64,000 nucleotides of DNA from Vibrio rumoiensis 1S-45 (GCF_000286955.2 NZ_AJYK02000061.1:1-64000), one strand, 5' to 3'; positions 1 to 9,208 are shown, counted from the first letter of the stretch. The notes: a model not told the origin generated them from the sequence alone. Numbers and translations: made by a program.

Positions 1-91
1 TTCACGTAAATATCATTGATATGACTGATACTTACCCCAAGTAATCCAAATAAATATCGATTCCTAAAATTGCTAAAGGCGATAACCCTCT

Positions 92-1048
92 TTACTGCAT
101 TTCGGACTGCTTAAACGCCAACATCATTTTAATCTTGTTAATTTGTTTCTTTTCTTTCTTCTGTTTGATCTTATTAAGCTGCCCCATCTGCTGTGCAGTG
201 AGCCCAGAACCACCTATATTTTCACCTTTCAGTGAAATGATCATATTATTAATCTGCTCAAAGGCTGCGATATAACCCGTTTCGGTATCTAGTTTGTTGA
301 TAAAATCAGGGGTATTGGGGGCATCTGTCAGCATTGGAGCTAACGCTTTGGCCCAATAAAACTCAAGAAATGGCACGGTAACATCCGGTTTATCCCAACT
401 CACTCCTTTTGCAAAATACATCATGGAACGTAAAGTATCATCTTGGAATTTATCGAGGGCTAATTGTTTTGGTAACGATTCTGGTGAAATAGGCTCTCCG
501 TTCACACCAAATAACCAGGTATATTTATCATCCTTCATCTGCTGCCAAAAGGTCGGCATATCTTTTAAGTTACGGTAATCTTTCGTCACAATAACGCGAA
601 TAGGAAAATTCGCACCGCCCTGTGGCATCGCCCAAAAGGTTGTGAATGTGTGATGGCCATCGGTGAGATATAGTTGATCATTAGGCGCAATCACTACGGT
701 TTTAATATCTTGTTTTTCCGTTCCTATCGCTTCTAAACATTCAAACGTCTGCGGTTGATTCGCTTTAGAATTCTGATCAAAGGACTTCACCCCTTTTTGA
801 CCGTTCGCCTCACACACATCATCAAACATTTTCTCTGGATTTTTTTGGTAATTCGCCAACTTATACCGTACTTGGTCACCACCGATTAAGGCTTGGGTTG
901 GGTAAAGATCACTAAGTGAAACTTTCACAACATCATGGGTTTTAAGCTCGTGAATATCTGGCATTGCAGCATAAGCAGGTAAAACAAGAAAACTATAAGT
1001 GAATACAATAAATAGAAAACGAGTAAAGAAACGGAGCAAAATAAACAT
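92..1048 (-). CDS. Secreted ParB-like nuclease-family protein
   Basis: 318 residues. The first ~28 residues are a hydrophobic signal peptide ending AYA, so the product is probably periplasmic. The core carries a DGHHTF motif (D130, H132, H133) typical of the ParB/sulfiredoxin fold, as in the 'putative ParB-like nuclease' family of exported proteins; these are unrelated in role to chromosome-partitioning ParB. The C-terminus is very Lys/Gln rich (about residues 290-318). It is a single gene with no co-oriented neighbour upstream. The natural substrate is unknown to me, and nuclease activity is only a family label. The family call is fairly secure; the function is not. Confidence 0.7.
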   Translation of the reverse strand: MFILLRFFTRFLFIVFTYSFLVLPAYAAMPDIHELKTHDVVKVSLSDLYPTQALIGGDQVRYKLANYQKNPEKMFDDVCEANGQKGVKSFDQNSKANQPQTFECLEAIGTEKQDIKTVVIAPNDQLYLTDGHHTFTTFWAMPQGGANFPIRVIVTKDYRNLKDMPTFWQQMKDDKYTWLFGVNGEPISPESLPKQLALDKFQDDTLRSMMYFAKGVSWDKPDVTVPFLEFYWAKALAPMLTDAPNTPDFINKLDTETGYIAAFEQINNMIISLKGENIGGSGLTAQQMGQLNKIKQKKEKKQINKIKMMLAFKQSEMQ

Positions 1049-1183
1049 AAGGCCGACAGTAATTAACGTTGGTGAATTGTAGAGTATATACGTATGCTCA
1101 AGATGAACGATATTTATTACTCTGGTAACCGGTGAGTCTTCGATTGCTCTATATCCATCGTCATTTGAACGTAAACCAATAAA

Positions 1184-1209
1184 AAACCTAGCTCATATGA
1201 ACTAGGTTT
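1184..1209 (-). terminator. Rho-independent terminator after the kinase gene
   Basis: An 8-bp perfect stem (AAACCTAG / CTAGGTTT) with a 10-base loop. On the minus strand it is followed directly by a run of T (A run at 1181-1186 on plus). It lies about 130 bases past the histidine-kinase stop and ahead of the ParB-like gene, so it should end the regulator-kinase transcript. The rest of 1049-1338 shows only a second imperfect hairpin (about 1242-1268) and no gene. Confidence 0.7.
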
Positions 1210-1338
1210 GGATGTAACCATACATCAAGGGGGTATGAAGGTTGTCATCAGTTGGATGACTGACAACAACGTGATTATCCCCTATTCATAACAAAGAAAA
1301 AGAGCATTTTTTTACCTGTGCTTTTTCCTCTTTAATTA

Positions 1339-2781
1339 TCATTTACACTCTGTTGGGATCGGCCCAATGATGAATTCAATTCTACACGGATTAGAATAAT
1401 CAATACTTAACTGATAACCATTAAGTTGACATAAATTATCCACGATCGATAAGCCAAGCCCGTATCTATCATCGGAGGTTCGAGATTGGTCTGCTTGGTA
1501 CATAGGTTCTAATATATGCGCCATATCCTCTGATGAAAGCGCTTTTTCAACCTCATTATTGATTTTTAGCTGTAAATTGCCATCTTGTTGATTCAATCGC
1601 ACCTTCACTAGCGAATCTGCTGGGCTATAAAATAAAGCGTTATCAAGCAAGTTAGTCAAAATAGTATGAATTGAAAAATGATCCGCCAGAATGATGTCTG
1701 TAGTTAAATCAATATCCACTCTCGATTCGATGGAATCAAATTTAAAAGCGAGTTCATTAATGACATCTTGGATCAAATCATTAATGTCTACTTCGTGTTG
1801 TTCCACTTGTATCAATGAAGAAGATGTTCTTTGTAACAACAGCAAGTTATCAACGATCTTCTTCATCCGTTGAGATATTTTCAACATGTCTTCTTTGTAC
1901 GTTTCGCCAATACGTGGATCATTGGGATAACGAATATACACTTCACTTAAACTCATAATTTCGGCAATCGGAGTTTTCAGCTCATGAGCAATATCACCGG
2001 TTAAGCGCTTCTCATTTTGCAAAAAAACCTGATTGGCTTTAATAAACGCATTGAGTTCTTGTCGAATTGGTTCAATTTCTTCTACGATTTGCACAGGCTC
2101 TGCAATCGTCATTGCTTGCTTTTGATCTAAATCGATTTTTTTAATTTCTTGGTTCAAATATTTAAGTGGTTTCAACCCCTTATCAACAATTCGGATTGCA
2201 ATGTATCGCATCAAAAAAATAGAAATAAAGAATGTCACCACCAATAAAGCATCAAGCAAAGTCAGCATGCGCTCTAGCGAATCGGTAGATTGATACAAAG
2301 TAAGATAAGCAGGATGTTCGTGAATGGGGGAAAGCTGTTCAGACTCTGGTAAAAAATAGGAAATGGATGCTTTGCCTATTTCCCCATTTGGTAATTTTAC
2401 ATCCAACAATTGAGTAGTATTAAGCGGCAACACCACTTTCAGTAAGTTAATCTCAGGATGATCGGTTAAAGATGGTGAACGTTTGATCACTTCATCTTTA
2501 AACCACAACTCATAATAATGCATGTCACCTTTGTCTTGAAACTCACCCATCATTTCGTCATCAAAGTCGAGCGTATCACCCTTTACTTTTACCAATGACT
2601 TTAAATAATTGGTTTTGTTGGTAAGAGACTTATCAAATTGCTGATCCACCCAGCTGTCTAAACTTAAGTCGATAGACAAATACACAGCAAAAATGATCAC
2701 ACCAAAAACAATCGATATGGAGTTCACTAAATTGCGCTTAATTGAGGTCGTGCGCTTAGCTGGAATGTTGCGCTTCATCAT
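1339..2781 (-). CDS. Sensor histidine kinase, PmrB/CarS-like
   Basis: 480 residues. One TM helix at about 18-40, a periplasmic sensor of roughly 130 residues, a second TM at about 172-196, then HisKA with HELKTP (phospho-acceptor His266). The HATPase domain has an N-box (TNLLDNALFYSP) and a G-box (YGLGLSIV). It lies 5 bases after its response regulator and ends an operon. The next genes upstream are dgkA and eptA, which add phosphoethanolamine to lipid A and recycle the diacylglycerol produced. That context matches PmrAB of enterics and CarRS/VprAB of Vibrio cholerae, so the likely input is cationic peptides, acid or metal. The periplasmic domain is acidic (DFDDEMMGE, about 72-80), which suits cation sensing, but this is inference. 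Confidence 0.85.
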   Translation of the reverse strand: MMKRNIPAKRTTSIKRNLVNSISIVFGVIIFAVYLSIDLSLDSWVDQQFDKSLTNKTNYLKSLVKVKGDTLDFDDEMMGEFQDKGDMHYYELWFKDEVIKRSPSLTDHPEINLLKVVLPLNTTQLLDVKLPNGEIGKASISYFLPESEQLSPIHEHPAYLTLYQSTDSLERMLTLLDALLVVTFFISIFLMRYIAIRIVDKGLKPLKYLNQEIKKIDLDQKQAMTIAEPVQIVEEIEPIRQELNAFIKANQVFLQNEKRLTGDIAHELKTPIAEIMSLSEVYIRYPNDPRIGETYKEDMLKISQRMKKIVDNLLLLQRTSSSLIQVEQHEVDINDLIQDVINELAFKFDSIESRVDIDLTTDIILADHFSIHTILTNLLDNALFYSPADSLVKVRLNQQDGNLQLKINNEVEKALSSEDMAHILEPMYQADQSRTSDDRYGLGLSIVDNLCQLNGYQLSIDYSNPCRIEFIIGPIPTECK

Positions 2782-2786
2782 CCAAT

Positions 2787-3470
2787 TTATCCTTCTACGG
2801 GTTCATCAACATAGTAGCCGAAACCACGTTTGTTTTTTATCGGTAAGGTTCCACCTTTTTCACGCGACTTTTTACGAACAGAAGAAAGATGTGACTCAAT
2901 GGTGTTTTTAGATAAATAATCAAAGGTTCCCACTACGGCTTCGCTGATCATTTCAACATTCACCACTCGACCTTTAGCCGCAAACAGACATTCAATGATC
3001 TTAAACTCATTTCGAGTTAGCTCTATTTCTTGATCAAGATAAGTAAATCGTTTGGTTTCTAAGTCCAAACAGAAACCGGCCGCTTGATGGCGGTTATCAA
3101 TTTTCGTCATTTGACCGCGGCGTAAGATGGCAAGGATACGAGCATGCAATTCTTCAAATGAAAATGGCTTGGTTAGATAGTCATCTGCTCCTTGCATCAA
3201 CCCATCAATCTTATCTTGTGGTAGAGTTTTAGCAGATAAAATAAGCACTTTTGTTTCAAGCGCCTGCATACGAATAGTGCGAAGAATACTCATACCATCA
3301 ACATTAGGCAGCATCAGATCCAAAATAATTAAATCGTATTGATTCGACAATGCCATGCTCAAGCCCATCGAGCCATCGCCCGTTTCATCAAGCGTAAAAC
3401 CTAAGTTATTTAAACCAACCACAATGCCACGACGCAGCGGCTCTGAATCTTCAATGATCAATAATTTCAT
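2787..3470 (-). CDS. OmpR-family response regulator, PmrA/CarR-like
   Basis: 227 residues. The receiver has an acidic pocket (IIEDSE) and phospho-acceptor D51 in LDLMLPNVDG. The C-terminal winged helix ends with the usual KKxREK and KRGFGYYV signatures. It is co-transcribed with the downstream kinase (5-base gap). OmpR-family regulators bind head-to-tail half-sites 11 bp apart. Exactly such triplicate 11-bp repeats lie upstream of eptA (5808-5840) and of the GT9 gene (7020-7050), so both are predicted targets. No copy is seen before its own gene, so autoregulation is not supported. PmrA, QseB and CarR are close relatives, so the name is left open. Confidence 0.85.
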   Translation of the reverse strand: MKLLIIEDSEPLRRGIVVGLNNLGFTLDETGDGSMGLSMALSNQYDLIILDLMLPNVDGMSILRTIRMQALETKVLILSAKTLPQDKIDGLMQGADDYLTKPFSFEELHARILAILRRGQMTKIDNRHQAAGFCLDLETKRFTYLDQEIELTRNEFKIIECLFAAKGRVVNVEMISEAVVGTFDYLSKNTIESHLSSVRKKSREKGGTLPIKNKRGFGYYVDEPVEG

Positions 3471-3556
3471 GTGAATGCTATCCGTATATTTAACGCTATT
3501 ATTAATGAACCTAACTTGCGATGGGTACTCGTAGCGGCAAAAAAAGAAACGATAAA

Positions 3557-3582
3557 AAAGGCCTACCTTTCAGCAAGCCTTT
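3557..3582 (-). terminator. Terminator of the eptA-dgkA unit
   Basis: Stem AAAGGC/GCCTTT separated by 14 bases. On the minus strand it is followed by six T (A run 3554-3559 on plus). It lies about 80 bases past the dgkA stop and just ahead of the response-regulator start, isolating the two-component operon from eptA-dgkA read-through. Confidence 0.65.
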
Positions 3583-3661
3583 AAATTATATACCCAAAAT
3601 AGTTGCAATGAGACGGCAAGTAAGAAAGGTATAGATGAATGATCACTTTGGTATTTAGTCG

Positions 3662-4042
3662 CTATCCCCAAAGCTGAAATAACACCACACCCCACACCAT
3701 TACCGACATTAATAAACTCAATGTCACAATGCCTGAGCCGATATTTTTGGCAAGCCCAGATAAATCGTGATATTCCAAACCAATGCGATCCACCACCGCT
3801 TCTATGGCGGTATTGACCATTTCAGCAAACAAAACAAACATCATAGACAAAATTAAGCACAATGATTGAACCGGTGAAACATCTAAGTAACACGCCAAAG
3901 CCGTTAGCGGAATAAACAACATCAATTCTTGTTGAAAAGCCGCTTCATTTTTAATCATCCACTTAAAGCCATTGTAGCTGTGCTTTAAAGTGAAAATAAT
4001 GCGCATAAACCCGGTACGTTTTACTATGGTTTTATCATTCAT
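3662..4042 (-). CDS. dgkA: Diacylglycerol kinase
   Basis: 126 residues, the usual DgkA size. It has an N-terminal amphipathic segment, the EAAFQQE motif, three TM helices and the signature NTAIEAVVDRIGLEYH followed by AKNIGSG. It phosphorylates diacylglycerol to phosphatidic acid in the inner membrane. It lies 67 bases after eptA on the same strand; EptA releases diacylglycerol when it transfers phosphoethanolamine from phosphatidylethanolamine, so the pairing recycles the by-product. Co-regulation with eptA by the neighbouring two-component system is likely. Confidence 0.92.
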   Translation of the reverse strand: MNDKTIVKRTGFMRIIFTLKHSYNGFKWMIKNEAAFQQELMLFIPLTALACYLDVSPVQSLCLILSMMFVLFAEMVNTAIEAVVDRIGLEYHDLSGLAKNIGSGIVTLSLLMSVMVWGVVLFQLWG

Positions 4043-4109
4043 GTTTTAAGTCTATCTATCTTGTTATTTACCCCTTTCATTTGGGGTATCGATTATAAAA
4101 ATAAGCAAA

Positions 4110-5762
4110 TCACGTCTTCACCTGACACGTTGAGAAAACATCCATTTGAGTTTGTTTTTCTTGCGTATCCACACCATAAAACCCAATCAAGCTATGAAAG
4201 AAGTTATCTTGCGAGTAGTGCGTTTTTTGTGCTTCTCTTTTTAGGCAGTCGACGTCAATGTGTTTTTGAGTCGCATACTGCTGAGGAACCCACATCATCC
4301 AAGGAACCATTTTTTGCTCTTTTGGTGCAAGTGCATAAGGGGTGCCATGCAAATACATGCCGTTTTCACCCAAGGATTCACCATGATCCGACATGTACAT
4401 CATCGCTACATTGTACTGCCCAGAATACTGTTGAAGCGTTTTAACTACCTGCGACAGAAAGTAGTCAGTATATACCAGTGTGTTATCGTAAACATTTGTT
4501 ATTTCTTGGTCAGTACACTGTTCAATATCTTTGCTATTACACCAAGGTGCAAATTTTGCTTTTTCAGCTGGGAAGCGTTGGAAATAAGTCGGCCCATGAC
4601 TACCAATACTATGTAATACAATCAATTTGTCTTTATTATTTGATTGAATGAATTTATTGGTGTGTTTTAGCATCACTTCATCAAAACACGTTTCCCCATT
4701 GCACAAGGTGGAGTCTTCTTTTGGATCAATCTTAATCAGCTTTGTTCTTTTAGCGACGCCTTTATCGCCACCGTCATTGTCCACCCATAAGGTTTCTACG
4801 CCCGATTTAGCAATAATATCTAACGCGTTATCTTGCGCATTAGCTTTCGCTTTATTGTAGTGAATGCGTTCCATATTAGAGAACATGCAAGGCACTGATA
4901 ACGCTGTATAAGTCCCGCATGATGAAACATGATTAAACGACACCAAGCCCAATTTCTTCGTGTATGGCTGAGTATCACGATGATAGCCATTATCTTCAAA
5001 GTTCATTGAACGAGCGGTTTCACCCAATACGAAAATAACCAACGTTGGCTTTTTATTTTTACTTGGTGCGAGTTTGGCATCATCACCAAGGCTGACATAA
5101 GGCAATGGTTTTGTTAGGTAATTCTTTTGAATATATTGATAGGTGTTATACGCATGGCCTGGAATGATCATTTTATTCAAATATGAATTATTACGACCAA
5201 CAGCAGCATAATCTTTATAAGAAGTTACTGCGATTAAAGACACGCTCACCAAGGCTAATAAAACTAAAATAATACGTGATGAGATTTCTTTCCATAATGT
5301 CTCTCTAAATTCGACTTTAACCCAACAGATTAATAATGATGGCGAAATACCAAATACTAAAATATACAAAAATGAGCGTAGATTTAAGTAAAAGGAAATC
5401 TCTGACGTGTTTGTACCGACCACGTTTTCGATCATCGAAACATCAAATAATATGTGATAAGTCAATTCGGCATACAAAGCAACCGCTGAAGATAGCGTGA
5501 GAATCACCATAAATGGCTTCATTAAATATGGTACAGCAAGTAACGTAAACACCACGATAAATGCGCAGAATAAAACTAATGGTGCCGTATACGGAAACCA
5601 TACATCGGGAATATCGGAACTTAACGAAAATATCTTACTCACAATCGGATAATTCAGTACAAAGCCGTAATATAAAGAAAGTAAAACAATAAATGTGGTT
5701 ACTTTGATTGTTGGTCGACACGATGAATGATCACCGAGTAAACCTGAAAAGAATTTGGTCAT
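4110..5762 (-). CDS. eptA: Lipid A phosphoethanolamine transferase
   Basis: 550 residues. Five hydrophobic helices fill the first ~180 residues (DUF1705-type), followed by a periplasmic sulfatase-fold domain. The sequence VLGETARSMNF is a metal-binding motif and SCGTYTALSVPCMFS carries the conserved catalytic Thr; MSDHGESLGENG and the later cysteines are also conserved. It transfers phosphoethanolamine to lipid A, lowering surface charge and binding of cationic peptides such as polymyxin. An 11-bp-spaced triple repeat 46 bases upstream of the start is the probable binding site of the adjacent regulator. It is followed by dgkA. Confidence 0.93.
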   Translation of the reverse strand: MTKFFSGLLGDHSSCRPTIKVTTFIVLLSLYYGFVLNYPIVSKIFSLSSDIPDVWFPYTAPLVLFCAFIVVFTLLAVPYLMKPFMVILTLSSAVALYAELTYHILFDVSMIENVVGTNTSEISFYLNLRSFLYILVFGISPSLLICWVKVEFRETLWKEISSRIILVLLALVSVSLIAVTSYKDYAAVGRNNSYLNKMIIPGHAYNTYQYIQKNYLTKPLPYVSLGDDAKLAPSKNKKPTLVIFVLGETARSMNFEDNGYHRDTQPYTKKLGLVSFNHVSSCGTYTALSVPCMFSNMERIHYNKAKANAQDNALDIIAKSGVETLWVDNDGGDKGVAKRTKLIKIDPKEDSTLCNGETCFDEVMLKHTNKFIQSNNKDKLIVLHSIGSHGPTYFQRFPAEKAKFAPWCNSKDIEQCTDQEITNVYDNTLVYTDYFLSQVVKTLQQYSGQYNVAMMYMSDHGESLGENGMYLHGTPYALAPKEQKMVPWMMWVPQQYATQKHIDVDCLKREAQKTHYSQDNFFHSLIGFYGVDTQEKQTQMDVFSTCQVKT

Positions 5763-5801
5763 TTTTTATACCTGTAAACAGAATGCGGCTATGTTATGCA
5801 C

Positions 5802-5840
5802 TGAAGTTGAAGATTTGCTGAAGATGAACTGAAACTTAGA
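5802..5840 (-). promoter_or_regulatory. Three 11-bp direct repeats before eptA (response-regulator box)
   Basis: On the plus strand TGAAG/TGAAA begins at 5808, 5819 and 5830, an exact 11-bp period, with an extra TGAAG at 5802. This is the helical phasing bound by OmpR/PhoB/PmrA-type regulators. The same array recurs before the GT9 gene, and the similarity continues into a CTTxxxGCAAGC tail. Read toward eptA the half-site is TTCAG-N6-TTCAG. Assignment to the adjacent regulator is inference. Confidence 0.65.
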
Positions 5841-5897
5841 GCAAGCCAAAGCTTGGCAAGATCTAAGCTCCTAATCTTATTGATTTGCTGTGAATGT

Positions 5898-6944
5898 TTA
5901 AAAGCAGTGCTGGAAATATCTCGGCGCATCAAACTCATCAATACCTTGAATATTGATAGAGGTTCGCCCCACCACACCATAAATATTTGGATCGGTGCGA
6001 TTAAATAAACCAATGCAATTTGCCCCTGCCGCATCGGCTAAATGCAAAGGGCCTGTGTCGCAAGAAAGGAAAGCATCTGTATGCTTTAAAAAGCTCGCTA
6101 AGTGGCGCATATTTTTACTTTGAAATATTTTAGCTTCCGTAAGTAAAGGTTCCGTTATATCTGGGCTTAAAATTTCGACCCATTGCACTGGTTGTTGTGA
6201 TTTTTGTTCAAACTTAAATAAAATTTCTTTCCATTCCGCATCCGAAAGTTTTTTGTTTCCTCTTGCGCCTCGAAAGTAAGCCACACATAAACGATCGCCG
6301 TTATACACGCTTTCTTTGGCTACACGACCTTCTTCTAACTCTTCATCGCTGAGTGCCATTTGATGACATATTGGCCAATCGGTTTTTCCCGTTAGCTTTT
6401 CAATCAGGTACAACTTGTTAAAGGCGGTATGCGTATGCTGACCTGATTGGTGGTAAGTATGAGTGAATGTGGCATCACGGCGCTGATGAAACGGCGACAC
6501 TTTATTTTTAGCCGTTAACATTGAAGCCATTAACGTATCTTCAACTGAAGGGGTTGGGGTGAGAAGCAAATCAAAACAGGTTTCTTTCAATTTCTGAATA
6601 TGGGAAACCGTTTTTATGCCTTTGGAAAATGAAAATTCTGAAAAACAAAATTCATCCACGCCCAATCCTTCAAATAACGATTGCTGCCATGGTTGAGAAA
6701 GTAAGAGTGTGATTCTTGCTTTAGGGTAAGCCGAACGTACCTGCTTAACAAATGGGATCAAAAAGAACATGTTGCCGATTCGCTTGTTATTACGAACGAT
6801 AACGATGCTTTTCACTTCATCCACTGAAAGCAAATGGGATTGATTTTCCTTGTTATTATTCATCATGCGATACAACAACGGCTCTAAGTTTGCCATTTTG
6901 CGTCTGCGGTATCGATCAAAGTCACGCAGTGAATTCTTTATCAT
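5898..6944 (-). CDS. Glycosyltransferase family 9 (heptosyltransferase-like)
   Basis: 348 residues, the usual length of ADP-heptose:LPS heptosyltransferases. The N-terminal Rossmann half has KSIVIVRNNKRIGNMFF and the C-terminal half has the donor-site motif SCDTGPLHLADAAGANCIGLF. It probably adds a sugar to the LPS core at the inner-membrane face. The start is supported by GAGG ahead of the ATG. A three-repeat regulator box (7020-7050) shared with eptA lies 76 bases upstream, linking it to envelope remodelling. The exact acceptor cannot be told from sequence; WaaF/WaaQ-type activities are alternatives. Confidence 0.8.
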   Translation of the reverse strand: MIKNSLRDFDRYRRRKMANLEPLLYRMMNNNKENQSHLLSVDEVKSIVIVRNNKRIGNMFFLIPFVKQVRSAYPKARITLLLSQPWQQSLFEGLGVDEFCFSEFSFSKGIKTVSHIQKLKETCFDLLLTPTPSVEDTLMASMLTAKNKVSPFHQRRDATFTHTYHQSGQHTHTAFNKLYLIEKLTGKTDWPICHQMALSDEELEEGRVAKESVYNGDRLCVAYFRGARGNKKLSDAEWKEILFKFEQKSQQPVQWVEILSPDITEPLLTEAKIFQSKNMRHLASFLKHTDAFLSCDTGPLHLADAAGANCIGLFNRTDPNIYGVVGRTSINIQGIDEFDAPRYFQHCF

Positions 6945-7019
6945 AATGATTGCCTCAAGTTAGAATCAGTATTTTTGTGGTACGTCGGTAAAATCTGTCA
7001 GTATTTTATTTTTCTAAAC

Positions 7020-7050
7020 TGAAGATTGGCTGAAGACGAACTGAATCTTG
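7020..7050 (-). promoter_or_regulatory. Three 11-bp direct repeats before the GT9 gene
   Basis: TGAAG, TGAAG and TGAAT begin at 7020, 7031 and 7042 on plus, the same 11-bp phasing and nearly the same spacer bases as the array before eptA. It lies 76 bases from the glycosyltransferase start on the minus strand. Two copies in front of two envelope genes, 1.2 kb apart, argue for one regulator. Confidence 0.65.
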
Positions 7051-7151
7051 CCGCAAGCATCATTATTTCGATGTTGAACGTTGGAGAATGTTTAGCCAAG
7101 GTGTACTCTAAATTGAAGGTTACAAATTAATACCAATGTAAGGAGAGCCGA

Positions 7152-7940
7152 ATGAAAGAGATCCCTTTAGGTTTTGTTGCTGGCACCGTCATCAAACGCA
7201 TTGATTGGGCTGAACATTTGTTTTCCCTTCATGTACACGCTCCCGCAAGTGCCTTCCCTTCCCCCCCTTTTACTGCTGGTCAATTTAGCAAGCTTGCCGT
7301 GAGAAACGAAAACGATGAATGGGTAAGGCGCGCTTACTCTATGGTGAATAAACCCTGCATTGAAGGTGATGACGCGGTATTTGAATTCTTAGTGATTGAG
7401 ATCCCAGACGGAAAACTCACACCGTTACTGGGCGATTTAAAACCAGGTGATGACGTTTTGGTTGGCACACTACCCGCCGGTTTCATGACATTAGATGAAG
7501 TGCCCGACACCACCAAAGATCTATGGATGCTTTCAACTGGAACCGGTATCGGTCCTTTTATTTCCATTTTGGAAGAAGTCGAGCAATGCCAACGCTTTGA
7601 TCACTTAGTTCTGGTGCATGCGGTCCGCACTCAAGAAGAACTCGTTTATAAAGACAAAATTATCGATTTAATGAAAGCTTATAAAGGCAAGCTACGCTAT
7701 GTGCCTATTGTTTCACGCGAATCAGTTTCTGGTGCATTATCGGGTCGGATCCCTCAACAACTTCAAACGGGGGGCCTTGCCACTGCTGCACACGTTCCGC
7801 TCACAGAGCAAAACAGTTTCTTCTACTTGTGTGGCAACCCAAACATGGTTCACGACACGCGTGATGCTCTGCAACAGATGGGCTATAAGAAACATCTTCG
7901 CCGTGAAGCTGGGCATTTCAGCTTCGAAAATTATTGGTAA
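7152..7940 (+). CDS. fpr: Ferredoxin/flavodoxin-NADP+ reductase
   Basis: 262 residues. The FAD-binding barrel carries RAYSMVN and the NADP domain carries STGTGIGPF, with a C-terminal EAGHFSFENYW tail that stacks on the flavin; the C-terminal aromatic is typical of bacterial Fpr. It moves electrons between NADPH and ferredoxin or flavodoxin in the cytoplasm. AGGAG sits 7 bases before the ATG. It is a stand-alone gene closed by a strong hairpin at 7986-8013. Confidence 0.92.
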   Translation: MKEIPLGFVAGTVIKRIDWAEHLFSLHVHAPASAFPSPPFTAGQFSKLAVRNENDEWVRRAYSMVNKPCIEGDDAVFEFLVIEIPDGKLTPLLGDLKPGDDVLVGTLPAGFMTLDEVPDTTKDLWMLSTGTGIGPFISILEEVEQCQRFDHLVLVHAVRTQEELVYKDKIIDLMKAYKGKLRYVPIVSRESVSGALSGRIPQQLQTGGLATAAHVPLTEQNSFFYLCGNPNMVHDTRDALQQMGYKKHLRREAGHFSFENYW

Positions 7941-7985
7941 ATCTTGACGTTATATGGCTTTCAATAAAAGATAAGCGCAATAAAA

Positions 7986-8013
7986 AAGTGCCACTCAATG
8001 AAGAGTGGCACTT
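7986..8013. terminator. Bidirectional terminator between fpr and the barrel gene
   Basis: An 11-bp perfect stem (AAGTGCCACTC / GAGTGGCACTT) with a 6-base loop. It is flanked by an A run on the left and T-rich bases on the right, so it can act on both convergent transcripts. Confidence 0.85.
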
Positions 8014-8053
8014 CTTAATTTCAAACTATGAGTATAAGATACGGATCAATACG

Positions 8054-9208
8054 TTAGAACGATTCATTCACATTAAAGTAAGTCATGGATTCATTTTCAC
8101 CTATCGCGAAATCTAGGCGTAAATTGACTCGATCCTTCACCCGAAAACGATAACCGACACCATAACTCATTAAAGCATCTTCACCTAAGCCATCCAATTG
8201 ATCAGCCGAAGTGGCTGCGCCAATCCAAGTCACCATCCCAACTCGCCCGAACAAGGGCAAACGGTATTCTACTTGGGTATACACAACTTGGTTATCACGA
8301 TAACGACCTTCAATGTAGCCACGTAAGTTATTCGCGCCACCGACTTCAGGCAAGTAATTCCAAGGTACATCACCATGAGTAAACTCCCCTTTTACCTGCC
8401 AAGCTAATACACCGGGGATCGGTTGCAGATCAATGTAATTCGATACCGTTGTGGTGTAAGTCGAAAACTCATTATCCCCTAACATATCCGAGTAATAACC
8501 GGCATCTAATTGCAGTAGCCAACCTGAATAAGGGTTCAATATGTAATCACGCGTGTCGTAAGTTAAGTTCATGGTTAACCCTAACGCTTGATTGTTTGTC
8601 AGCTCATTAGATTTAGTTACCGGTACGTCATTCATTTCAACATTACTGGCTGACACACTTTGGTAGTCAAAACCTAAACCAAACAATAAATTAGGACGTA
8701 ACTTAAACGAATATTTAGGCGCGAATTGAAATGTCTTATTTAAAAAATCATGCTTATTGTCGTCATTTTGGCCGGCATCATAGCCTTTACCGTAATACAC
8801 ATCGGGCGCATTCAGGTACTTGGCTAATAACTCAAACCTTTGCTGACCATCATTTAAAAAAGTCGTATTGTTAAGCGTCACACCTACCGAAAGATTACTG
8901 GATACAAAGCTATTAATCGTGATGTTAGAAGGTTGATGGCTCAAATCAGCATCACTTGCAGTGTGGTATAGACCCACTGCAGACACCCCAATACCGAACT
9001 TCTTTTCAGGAGTATAAAACGGCCCTGGAAGCACTGAGAAATCAATCGCTTTAGAGCTATCATAATCACCACCAGCGCCTAAGCCATTCAAAATCCCATC
9101 GACTTTAGGCATATCGTGTTCAGGGATCTGCGGAAAGAGAGGAACAACAGCAAAGGCTGGCATAGATACCAACCCCAGAAGACCAAGTAAGTGTCGCATT
9201 ATCCGCAT
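8054..9208 (-). CDS. Omp85/surface-antigen-type outer-membrane barrel
   Basis: 384 residues with signal peptide (cleavage near AFA). The body is a series of amphipathic beta strands. It includes the L6-like VGGANNLRGY motif followed by YRDNQ, as in the conserved VRGF/Y segment of BamA, TamA and FhaC, and ends in Phe. It lacks recognisable POTRA domains, so it matches the short 'bac_surface_Ag' proteins rather than BamA or TamA themselves. An outer-membrane location is firm; the cargo or pore function is unknown. An alternative start four residues in (9199) is possible. Confidence 0.75.
   Translation of the reverse strand: MRIMRHLLGLLGLVSMPAFAVVPLFPQIPEHDMPKVDGILNGLGAGGDYDSSKAIDFSVLPGPFYTPEKKFGIGVSAVGLYHTASDADLSHQPSNITINSFVSSNLSVGVTLNNTTFLNDGQQRFELLAKYLNAPDVYYGKGYDAGQNDDNKHDFLNKTFQFAPKYSFKLRPNLLFGLGFDYQSVSASNVEMNDVPVTKSNELTNNQALGLTMNLTYDTRDYILNPYSGWLLQLDAGYYSDMLGDNEFSTYTTTVSNYIDLQPIPGVLAWQVKGEFTHGDVPWNYLPEVGGANNLRGYIEGRYRDNQVVYTQVEYRLPLFGRVGMVTWIGAATSADQLDGLGEDALMSYGVGYRFRVKDRVNLRLDFAIGENESMTYFNVNESF

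Noticed and set aside
4061..4444. Rightward ORF of 127 residues opposite eptA
   Set aside because: Antisense to the conserved EptA catalytic domain, with biased composition and no ribosome site.
5789..6034. Leftward ORF of about 81 residues between eptA and the GT9 gene
   Set aside because: It overlaps the GT9 C-terminus in another frame and the regulator repeats; it is better explained as a shadow frame.
7934..8116. Rightward ORF of 60 residues after fpr
   Set aside because: It runs through the bidirectional terminator hairpin and overlaps the end of the barrel gene on the opposite strand.
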